From contig CANLAV010000006.1 of assembly GCA_947487905.1 (NCBI GenBank), positions 1 to 40,867 on the forward strand: a stretch of DNA of 40,867 nucleotides. The letters run 5' to 3'. A program made the position numbers and the translations under genes. Each line of letters begins with the position of its first letter. Position 1 is the stretch's first letter. Shown piece by piece: positions 8,494-15,693 of the stretch. The notes under the pieces were generated by a model. The model worked only from the letters and a program-made list of their open reading frames with translations. It had not been told where the DNA came from and made no database searches. The stretch is from Bacteroidota bacterium. GTDB taxonomy: Bacteria > Bacteroidota > Bacteroidia > B-17B0 > Aurantibacillaceae.

Positions 8494-8520
8494 AAAGCTG
8501 AATAATTATTATTCAGCTTT
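8494..8520. terminator. Bidirectional intrinsic terminator between gldC and mscL
   Basis: A perfect 12-bp stem (AAAGCTGAATAA / TTATTCAGCTTT) with a three-base loop is followed on the plus strand by a T-run (TTTTTTAG). On the minus strand it is followed by an A/T-rich stretch. It can stop both gldC and the convergent mscL transcript. Confidence 0.88.
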
Positions 8521-8543
8521 TTTAGTTTTCATTTTTTGTAACA

Positions 8544-8972
8544 TTATTTTTGTAAAGCGTCTCTAATTTCAGTTAATAAAACATCTGTACTTGATGGGAC
8601 AGTAGGTTCTGCAACTAGTTCAGCTTTTTTCATTTTATTCATTGCTTTAATAATCATAAACATTACAAATGCAACAACTAAAAAATCAATGGCAGTAGTA
8701 ATAAAAGCTCCCCATTGCACCGCAATTTCATTAACAGCTGCAGTTATGACAGCGCCACTAGCATCTTTCACTTCTGCAATGCCTTCTTTAATAACAATTT
8801 TTTTCTTTGTTAAGTCAATGCCTCCCATAAGTAAACCAACTAATGGTGAAAACATTTTTTCTACAAATGCACTAACTACTTTTCCAAAAGCAGCACCCAT
8901 TACAAATGCAATAGCCGTGTCTACTAAATTTCCCTTAAGAGCAAATTCCTTAAATTCTTTAATCATTCCCAT
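8544..8972 (-). CDS. mscL: Large-conductance mechanosensitive channel MscL
   Basis: This 142-residue protein has the MscL architecture. An amphipathic N-terminus (MGMIKEFKEFALKGN) leads into TM1, VDTAIAFVMGAAFGKVVSAFV, a Gly/Ala-rich pore helix. A periplasmic loop, TM2 (FITTAIDFLVVAFVMFMIIKAMN) and a cytoplasmic C-terminal helix (DVLLTEIRDAL) follow. It forms a homopentamer in the inner membrane that releases solutes on hypo-osmotic shock. The length is at the usual value and all landmarks are present. The gene looks monocistronic and ends at a shared terminator. Confidence 0.97.
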   Translation of the reverse strand: MGMIKEFKEFALKGNLVDTAIAFVMGAAFGKVVSAFVEKMFSPLVGLLMGGIDLTKKKIVIKEGIAEVKDASGAVITAAVNEIAVQWGAFITTAIDFLVVAFVMFMIIKAMNKMKKAELVAEPTVPSSTDVLLTEIRDALQK

Positions 8973-9033
8973 TTTTTTGTGTTTTAGGTTAAATTGTATT
9001 TAAGGAATAACTTACATCTTTTGTGCCAAAAAA

Positions 9034-10035
9034 TTAATTATTGTCTAACACTTTTAATAATTCATCTAATTTTGGCGTTAATATTATCTCAGTACGTCTG
9101 TTTTTCTTTCTTGCTTCTGCTGTTTTATTTGCATCAATAGGAAAATATTCGCCACGACCAGCCGATGTAATTCGTTTAGCATCGGTACTTGAATTTTGTA
9201 ATAATATTTTTGTTACTGATGTTGCACGTATCACACTTAAATCCCAGTTGTCTTTGATGTCTCCATTTCCTTTCATTGGCACATCATCTGTATGGCCTTC
9301 AACTAAAATATTGATGTCAGGATTTTGTTCCAATACTTTCGCTACATTTTTCAATGCTTCTACACCTTTAGGTTCTACTGCTGTTTTGCCACTAGCGAAT
9401 AATAAGGATTCGTCCATACTCACATATACTTTTCCGTTTTTTTGAGTAATGGTTAATCCTTTATTTTCGAAATTAAATAAGGCATCTTGCAATTTCTTTT
9501 TCAAAGCTGCGGTTGCTTCGTCTTTTTTCTTGAGTACAGATTCTAATTCGTTTACACGAGCTTCACGAATTTTTAATTGTGCAGATAAGGCATCTAAATC
9601 TTGTTGTTGCCTATTTAATTTTGATTCTAATAAATTTAACTCATCTTGTTTTTTTAATAGTTGCTCTTGAGTTCCTTGTAATTTGCTGCTTAACGATGCA
9701 TTGTCTTTTTCAGAACCCGCTAACATGCGGTTGTATTTATCAAGTAATTGATCATTTACGAAGTTTAGTTTATCGTATTTGTTTTGGAGCAAACGTAAAT
9801 TTGTGCCAAGAATAGACGTGTCACGCTGTAAACCTAAGATGTCTTTTTCGTTTTTAGTTAAAGTTTCTGTAGCAGATTTCAGTTTATCTTCAGCTTCTTG
9901 ATTTGCTTTTTTTAAATTAGCGGATTCCGTTTCACAATTCGTTAGTTTTGTTTTTGTTTCTTCTAATATACGTTGTGGAACGCATGAGGAAATTAAAATG
10001 CTGAGAATGCAAATTGGATAAAATATCTTTTTCAT
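9034..10035 (-). CDS. OmpA-family peptidoglycan-binding lipoprotein with long coiled coil
   Basis: The 333-residue product begins with a lipoprotein signal (ILISSC; the lipidated Cys is about residue 18). Residues about 25-200 form a long heptad-rich coiled coil. The C-terminal third is an OmpA/MotB domain with NILVEGHTDDVP, the NWDLSVIRATSV helix and a closing RRTEIIL. It is probably anchored in the outer membrane with the OmpA domain gripping peptidoglycan and the coiled coil spanning the gap. There is no beta-barrel. It is preceded by its own good -7 box, so it is probably transcribed separately from the gene upstream. Confidence 0.9.
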   Translation of the reverse strand: MKKIFYPICILSILISSCVPQRILEETKTKLTNCETESANLKKANQEAEDKLKSATETLTKNEKDILGLQRDTSILGTNLRLLQNKYDKLNFVNDQLLDKYNRMLAGSEKDNASLSSKLQGTQEQLLKKQDELNLLESKLNRQQQDLDALSAQLKIREARVNELESVLKKKDEATAALKKKLQDALFNFENKGLTITQKNGKVYVSMDESLLFASGKTAVEPKGVEALKNVAKVLEQNPDINILVEGHTDDVPMKGNGDIKDNWDLSVIRATSVTKILLQNSSTDAKRITSAGRGEYFPIDANKTAEARKKNRRTEIILTPKLDELLKVLDNN

Positions 10036-10052
10036 AGTTAATGTATTTATAA

Positions 10053-10078
10053 CAAATGTAAAAGATTTTAGTCTTCAA
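10053..10078 (-). promoter_or_regulatory. Promoter of the OmpA-family lipoprotein gene
   Basis: TTG, a 15-base spacer, then TACATTTG on the minus strand. The -7 box is a perfect TAnnTTTG match and ends 17 bases before the ATG, the same distance as before hpt and pyk in this window. The -33 spacing is a little shorter than usual. Confidence 0.45.
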
Positions 10079-10148
10079 TTTTAGGACGAATGATTACTTT
10101 TCAACACCGTCCCCTGTTAAAAACATCACCATTATTTTACCGTAAAAG

Positions 10149-10934
10149 TTAGTTTACGAGTAACGCTTTGTTTAACCGTTGTACAATTAAATCAGCTACT
10201 TGAGAAAAATAAGTGTTAATTATTTTAGTTGGATTATTGACCTGAACTGGCATAGCGATTTCCGCAATTCCTGAATTTATTTCTTTCGCATCAAAGGTAT
10301 AAATGGTATAATGCACTATTATTTTTCTGTTGGAATCAGAACTAAAATCACCAGGAATAGCGTTGAATGATTTAATGTCTAATTCATTCACAAATAAATA
10401 TAAGTTCGTTTTATATTTTCCAGTTAAATAGGGTACTAAGGTTGCATTTTTTAATTTAGCATTCATGAAACGCGAATCACCATTTGTTTCAACACTCAAC
10501 TGACCTTTATTGACATTTTTATTTTCCTTATCGTTAGATGGTGCTTTGTATTTTTCTTGATTAGGTGTTTTTTGATATTGGTATGACAGGTATTGATATA
10601 TGTTTCCTAAATCTTTTTGAGTTTTTGCTGTGTCTTCCAACATATCAACAACACTCATTGTTCCTTTTAGTTTTTTATAAAGTTGCTCATTTAAACCATC
10701 ACGCATCATGGTTTTTATTTGTTTAGCAGATAACTTTGATTCTTGATTAATTTTTGCATCAATTTCACTTAAATACATTTTATTTTCAAATGGGATAAGC
10801 ATGATTTTGTTTTTTGATGCCGCATCTCTTTCTGTATTTTTTTTACCTGTATTCATTGTTTTTTCTTGCGCATGAGCACACGTTACAATGAGTAATAGAC
10901 TAAGTAAAAGGAAATTTTGAGTCACTAGTTTCAT
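10149..10934 (-). CDS. Secreted protein of unknown function
   Basis: The track opens this ORF at a TTG (10943). I prefer the ATG at 10934, which gives 261 residues and a clean signal peptide (MKLVTQNFLLLSLLLIVTCAHAQ, cleavage likely after AHA). The mature part has an early strand-like NKIMLIPFENKMYLSEIDAKI, a helical segment (AKQIKTMMRDGLNEQLYKKL), a lysine/asparagine-rich linker at about residues 125-150 and a second beta-rich half (YLTGKYKTNLYLFVNELDI...IIVHYTIYTFDAKE). I do not recognise a named domain. It follows rseP by 38 bases and is probably the last gene of that run. Confidence 0.75.
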   Translation of the reverse strand: MKLVTQNFLLLSLLLIVTCAHAQEKTMNTGKKNTERDAASKNKIMLIPFENKMYLSEIDAKINQESKLSAKQIKTMMRDGLNEQLYKKLKGTMSVVDMLEDTAKTQKDLGNIYQYLSYQYQKTPNQEKYKAPSNDKENKNVNKGQLSVETNGDSRFMNAKLKNATLVPYLTGKYKTNLYLFVNELDIKSFNAIPGDFSSDSNRKIIVHYTIYTFDAKEINSGIAEIAMPVQVNNPTKIINTYFSQVADLIVQRLNKALLVN

Positions 10935-10972
10935 GGTATACAAGCTGTTTTAGGGTTCTGAAAACAAATGGA

Positions 10973-12337
10973 TTATTTAAAGAAATGTAAAAAATCGTTT
11001 AAGTTAGCGTACAACATTAAGAACAATAAAAACGCCATACCTACATATTGTGCGTAAGTTAATACTTTAACACTTGGAGCACGACGTGTAATCATTTCAT
11101 ATAACGTAAATACAACGTGTCCGCCATCTAATGCAGGAATTGGTAATAAATTCATAAAAGCTAACACTACGGATAAAAACGCTGTGCGTGTCCAAAATTC
11201 TTCCCAAACCCATTCGTTCCCAAACATTTTCGACATCGATTTAAAACCGCCAATGTGTTTGTAAGCGCCAGTAGATGGTGTAAACATCATTTTAAATTGA
11301 CGCACATAAGATGCTAATTTATCGTAAGTCATCATCACACCCGCAGGAAAGGATTCGAAGAATCCATAAGTTTTTCTTTCCACACTGATTACACCAAGCT
11401 TTTCTAAATCTTCATTAGACGATGCCATGTGTGCTTCCATTTTACCTTCAGTGCTTACTTTAATTGGAAGAGAAATAGCTTTGTTTTCTCTTTCAATATT
11501 TAAAGTAATATTTTGCCCTTTAAAATTTGCTAAGTGTGTTTTAAACTCATCATTAAATGTAAAGCGAATAGAATCATTAATGCCCACAATTCGATCGTAA
11601 GATTTCAATCCACTTTCGCGATTTAAAGATGTTTGCGGAAATTCTAAAAACACGGCTGGTCCACGACCAGAAATAAAATTAATGTTTTCCGTTTTTGCAA
11701 TTTGATCTAAAAAATCTTTTGGTAATTTTAATTCTATGGCTTGTCCGTCTCTTTGTAATTGAACTGTTTTTCCCGTTAAAATATTAATTCGTAAATCATC
11801 GAAATAGGTTATTGGCTCGTTGTCCACCGAAATAATTTTATCACCTGTTTTAAAACCAACAGCCATACCTAAAGAATCAGTGCATTCGATGCCGCCTTTT
11901 AAACTACTCATCGGAATTTTCTTTTCTCCCCATGTAAATAATATCATGGCGTAAATAATGAATGCTAATAAAATATTAACGATGATACCTCCAAGCATAA
12001 CGATTAAACGTTGCCAAGCTGGATGTGCTCTAAATTCCCATGGTTCGGCAGGCTTGTTCATTTGTTCAGTATCTAAATTTTCATCTATCATACCCGCTAT
12101 TTGAACGTATCCGCCCATGGGGAACCAACCCAACCCATATTCGGTATCACCAATTTTCTTTTTAAAAATGGCAAAGTTTAAAACTCCCGGTAATGGAAAT
12201 AAGAAATCAAAAAACAGATAAAATTTATCCACGCGTATTTTAAACATACGAGCGGTAATAAAATGTCCAAATTCGTGAAGTAAAATAAGCAAACCTAAAC
12301 TTGCTATAAATTGTGCTATTCTGATAAATGTTTCCAT
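10973..12337 (-). CDS. rseP: RseP-type site-2 intramembrane metalloprotease (M50)
   Basis: At 454 residues this has the zinc-site HEFGH (H21, E22, H25) in the first membrane helix and the third ligand motif NLLPIPALDGGHV near residue 400. PDZ-like regions lie between (GMAVGFKTGDKIISVDNEPI and SGLKSYDRIVGINDS). RseP cleaves transmembrane anti-sigma factors and remnant signal peptides in the inner membrane. It starts nine bases behind dxr, the common dxr-rseP pairing of Bacteroidota. No sigma or anti-sigma factor is visible here, so the substrate is unknown. Confidence 0.95.
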   Translation of the reverse strand: METFIRIAQFIASLGLLILLHEFGHFITARMFKIRVDKFYLFFDFLFPLPGVLNFAIFKKKIGDTEYGLGWFPMGGYVQIAGMIDENLDTEQMNKPAEPWEFRAHPAWQRLIVMLGGIIVNILLAFIIYAMILFTWGEKKIPMSSLKGGIECTDSLGMAVGFKTGDKIISVDNEPITYFDDLRINILTGKTVQLQRDGQAIELKLPKDFLDQIAKTENINFISGRGPAVFLEFPQTSLNRESGLKSYDRIVGINDSIRFTFNDEFKTHLANFKGQNITLNIERENKAISLPIKVSTEGKMEAHMASSNEDLEKLGVISVERKTYGFFESFPAGVMMTYDKLASYVRQFKMMFTPSTGAYKHIGGFKSMSKMFGNEWVWEEFWTRTAFLSVVLAFMNLLPIPALDGGHVVFTLYEMITRRAPSVKVLTYAQYVGMAFLLFLMLYANLNDFLHFFK

Positions 12338-12346
12338 TAGGTGTTT

Positions 12347-13528
12347 TTATTTTTTAATTAATTCGCTTGTTAAAATTCGTGTTTCTTTGTCGCATTGAAT
12401 GTAATCATCGATGCTTGGTGCTTTTATAAACGGCATTTTATCAATCGCGGAAGCTATAATATCACTCATTTGTAAAAAACCAACTTTATCTTCTAAAAAT
12501 GCTTGCACCACTATTTCGTTAGAGGCATTTAACACACAAGCTGTGTTTCCGCCTTTTTCCATTGCCTTATAAGCCAGTGCCAAATTTGTAAATGTATCGG
12601 TATCCGCTTTTTCAAACGTTAAATTTGGGTAATTTAAAAAATCAAAACGAGGGAAATTATTTTTGATTCGTTTTGGATACGTGAATGCATATTGTATGGG
12701 CAATTTCATATCAGGTACACCCATTTGAGCTTTCATACTACCATCGGCAAACTGTACCAAACTATGTACAATACTTTGCGGATGGACAATCACATCAATT
12801 TGATTGGGCTTTAAATTAAATAACCATTTGGCTTCAATCACTTCTAAGCCTTTATTCATAAGACTTGCCGAATCGATGGTAATTTTTGCACCCATCACCC
12901 AATTAGGATGTTTGAGAGCTTGTTCTTTTTTGACAGATGCTAAAAATTGTTTGTCTTTTCCTCTGAATGGGCCACCACTTGCCGTTAAATAAATTTTTTC
13001 AATGTCATTATCAAATTCGCCAGGCAAACATTGAAAAATAGCCGAGTGTTCCGAATCAACGGGATAAATATTAACCCCATTGTTATAAGCCATTTTGGTA
13101 ATAATATCACCTGCTACAACTAATGTTTCTTTATTAGCTAAGGCAATGGTTTTATTATATTTGATGGCATTGATGGTTGATGATAAACCCGCATAACCAA
13201 CAATAGCAGCCAACACCACATCAATGGTATCCATTTCTACAATTTGCTCAATGGATTTTGAACCCGCATATACTTTTATATCGTGCGTAAATAAAGCGTT
13301 TTTAACCGTTTCATATTTACTTTCATCACCTATTACAACCGCATTGGGTTTAAACTCAATGGCTTGTTTAATCAACAAATCCGCATTAGAATGCGCTACT
13401 AAAACTTCCACTTCAAAATGCTGAGGATTTTCTTTAATAACTTCTAAGGCTTGTGTACCGATGCTGCCGGTACATCCCATAATAGCAATACGCTTGGGAG
13501 TGATTTCTGTATGTGATGTGTCTGTCAT
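12347..13528 (-). CDS. dxr: 1-deoxy-D-xylulose-5-phosphate reductoisomerase (MEP pathway)
   Basis: This 393-residue enzyme converts DXP to MEP with NADPH, the committed step of non-mevalonate isoprenoid synthesis. Visible landmarks are the NADPH-binding GCTGSIGTQAL near residue 18, ALANKETLVVAG, the metal and substrate motif VDSEHSAIFQCL, TASGGPFRG, and MNKGLEVIEAKWLF. The length is normal and the N-terminus well formed. It lies 50 bases behind rsmI and nine before rseP. Together with ispE further right it shows that this organism uses the MEP route. Confidence 0.97.
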   Translation of the reverse strand: MTDTSHTEITPKRIAIMGCTGSIGTQALEVIKENPQHFEVEVLVAHSNADLLIKQAIEFKPNAVVIGDESKYETVKNALFTHDIKVYAGSKSIEQIVEMDTIDVVLAAIVGYAGLSSTINAIKYNKTIALANKETLVVAGDIITKMAYNNGVNIYPVDSEHSAIFQCLPGEFDNDIEKIYLTASGGPFRGKDKQFLASVKKEQALKHPNWVMGAKITIDSASLMNKGLEVIEAKWLFNLKPNQIDVIVHPQSIVHSLVQFADGSMKAQMGVPDMKLPIQYAFTYPKRIKNNFPRFDFLNYPNLTFEKADTDTFTNLALAYKAMEKGGNTACVLNASNEIVVQAFLEDKVGFLQMSDIIASAIDKMPFIKAPSIDDYIQCDKETRILTSELIKK

Positions 13529-13578
13529 AAAAGGCTTGTAAAAATGCGAAAAATTTAGCGATTTATGAAATATAATTT

Positions 13579-14259
13579 TTACTCATCGTCTTTGCCTGCT
13601 AATACCACAACGATTTCTCCTTTTACTGTTTTTGCTGTAAAATGTGCAATGAGTTCTTCTACCGTTCCTCTTGCATTTTCTTCGTAAAGTTTTGATAATT
13701 CGCGCGAAACAGATACTTGTCGTGTTGGAGATAAATACTCTTTAAATTCTTCTAACAATTTCACCAATCGAAACGGAGATTCATAAAAAATCATGGTACG
13801 TGTTTCTTCTTTTAAAGAAAGGAGTTTGGTGTGTCGTCCTTTTTTTTGTGGCAAAAATCCATAAAACACAAAACTGTCGCAAGGCAAACCACTATTTACT
13901 AAAGCTGGCACAAAGGCTGTGGCGCCTGGTAATGTTTCAACTTGAATGCCATTTTTTATACATTCTCGTACCAATAAAAAACCTGGATCAGAAATGGCTG
14001 GCGTGCCCGCATCTGATATTAAGGCAATGGATTGATTAGAAGAAATCATATCTACAATTTGCTTCACCGTTTCGTGTTCGTTGTGCGCGTGATAAGAGCG
14101 AAGTGGTTTTCCAATTTTAAAATGACGCAACAAATGAATGGAATTACGCGTGTCTTCAGCCAAAATTAAATCAACGGAATTTAATACTGTAATGGCTCTG
14201 AAAGTCATATCTTCTAAGTTTCCAATGGGAGTAGGAACGATGTAAAGTTTGGGTGTCAT
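13579..14259 (-). CDS. rsmI: 16S rRNA (cytidine-1402-2'-O)-methyltransferase RsmI
   Basis: This 226-residue tetrapyrrole-methylase-fold enzyme has the N-terminal YIVPTPIGNLEDMTFRAI, the AEDTRNS loop, ISDAGTPAISDPG and ETLPGATAFVPALVNSGLP, all diagnostic of RsmI. It 2'-O-methylates C1402 in the decoding centre of 16S rRNA using SAM. It lacks much of the C-terminal extension of longer homologues, which is common in this phylum. It follows the cytochrome/PHM-like gene by only six bases, so it is cotranscribed with a functionally unrelated gene. Confidence 0.96.
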   Translation of the reverse strand: MTPKLYIVPTPIGNLEDMTFRAITVLNSVDLILAEDTRNSIHLLRHFKIGKPLRSYHAHNEHETVKQIVDMISSNQSIALISDAGTPAISDPGFLLVRECIKNGIQVETLPGATAFVPALVNSGLPCDSFVFYGFLPQKKGRHTKLLSLKEETRTMIFYESPFRLVKLLEEFKEYLSPTRQVSVSRELSKLYEENARGTVEELIAHFTAKTVKGEIVVVLAGKDDE

Positions 14260-14265
14260 TATTTT

Positions 14266-15693
14266 TTATTCTTTTAAATTAATTTTTTCATCACCTGTTT
14301 GATAAGGCAAATACGCAAATATAAACTGAAACATTTCTTCAGTTGATTTCATGCTTTTTATGCCATCACCTTGTGTTACTAGTTTTGGCGGACTGTTTGG
14401 ATTGTTTGGATTTTTGTTGGTATTATCAAAGGTTCCAAAAACGTTGATGGTTGTTCCTTTTTCAATTTTTATAGGATGTTGAAAGGTGTAATAATATTGC
14501 CATTTAAAATCCCATTTATTTATTTTAATTAGAGGAATAGTGTCTCCATTTGGTTTGATAGCAAAGGCCCAAAACGATTTGCCTAATAAGTGCATGTGTG
14601 GATTTATAGATAGCATTGAAATATCTGCATCTAATGTTGCTTTTGTAGTGAAGGTTTGAATTTGGTTGGGTTGTAAAATCAATTCTGGCTCAATGTTTGA
14701 AATACCAAACGTTCCTAATTGTGTTTCAAAAATGGGACGCTTTGGTTTTGGTCCATAAAAAATATTGATGTAAGAGCTGTCGAGCCTGTCTTTATTGGTT
14801 GGTGCGTAATGAATGCTTTTTATTAAAATGCTTGATGTTTTATTGACTCTGTAACCGCCAATGCCCAAAGGATAAGTTGGAGGCACATAACCAGGTAAGT
14901 AATAAACGGTGTTTGGTGTGAGAGTTGGAAATGTTCTGTCATCATTTAAAATATTCATATGCTGATACAATGCCTTGTAATCGCTATATTCATCTAAAGC
15001 ATAAGATAAACCCTGGCTGTTATTTTTTTTAGAATTTGATGAATAGTTAATCAAATGGCCATTAACATGATGTACGAATTTATGGTGTGATGGCACAAAT
15101 TCAAAGTAACGCACAAAGGTGTCTTTGCTAAATTGCATTGGCATTTTGATGATGTAAAAATAGTCTGTTCCATTTCCCTTTATCGGAATTAAATCTTTGA
15201 ACTGTATAACGGTATCGGGCTTGTCAAAATGAGAACCTTTATAAAAGGTTGGCGTACTTGGTATTTTTGTTGCATCGCCTAAAGGGGTTTTGTTTTCAAC
15301 CCAAACTTTTATGGTTTCAATTTCTTCATCTGTCAATAGGCGTTCGCCAATAAAATGAGTGTATGTGGCATCTGCAGGCCAAGGTGGCATGTAACGTGTT
15401 CGTGTTACAAATTTAATTTTATTAGCATATTTTTTTACGTCGTTGTAATTCAATAATTCAAACGGACCACTTTCTCCTGGCCTGTGGCAAGGCGTACAGT
15501 TTTTAAAAATAATTGGCGCAACATCCACAAAGGTTGGGTTAGTGATAGGATGTTTTTGAGACGTGTTATTGCTTTCATTGTTGCATGAAGTCAACAAGAT
15601 TATATTATAGGCACATAAAATAAGCATTGATAATTTAGCTATTTTCAAACAACTAAAATCAAACAACTTTTTTCTGAAATTACTCTTGTACAT
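14266..15693 (-). CDS. Lipoprotein with c-type haem domain fused to PHM-like copper monooxygenase domain
   Basis: The 475-residue product opens with a lipoprotein signal (IILLTSC, Cys 37). Next is a c-type haem domain: CTPCH at 66-70 with a likely axial Met in RYMPPWPAD (Met 102). The C-terminal two thirds resemble the two-domain copper type II ascorbate-dependent monooxygenase fold. HH at 208-209 and H295 (SIHYAP) match the first copper site; H366 and H368 (NPHMHLLG) with M454 (STEEMFQF) match the second. All six ligands of the peptidylglycine-hydroxylating enzymes therefore have counterparts. Its start overlaps murF-alr by 14 bases. A periplasmic or surface oxidoreductase is likely; the substrate is unknown. 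Confidence 0.82.
   Translation of the reverse strand: MYKSNFRKKLFDFSCLKIAKLSMLILCAYNIILLTSCNNESNNTSQKHPITNPTFVDVAPIIFKNCTPCHRPGESGPFELLNYNDVKKYANKIKFVTRTRYMPPWPADATYTHFIGERLLTDEEIETIKVWVENKTPLGDATKIPSTPTFYKGSHFDKPDTVIQFKDLIPIKGNGTDYFYIIKMPMQFSKDTFVRYFEFVPSHHKFVHHVNGHLINYSSNSKKNNSQGLSYALDEYSDYKALYQHMNILNDDRTFPTLTPNTVYYLPGYVPPTYPLGIGGYRVNKTSSILIKSIHYAPTNKDRLDSSYINIFYGPKPKRPIFETQLGTFGISNIEPELILQPNQIQTFTTKATLDADISMLSINPHMHLLGKSFWAFAIKPNGDTIPLIKINKWDFKWQYYYTFQHPIKIEKGTTINVFGTFDNTNKNPNNPNSPPKLVTQGDGIKSMKSTEEMFQFIFAYLPYQTGDEKINLKE

Noticed and set aside
9041-9445. 134-residue plus-strand ORF
   Set aside because: It is antisense to the OmpA domain of the lipoprotein gene.
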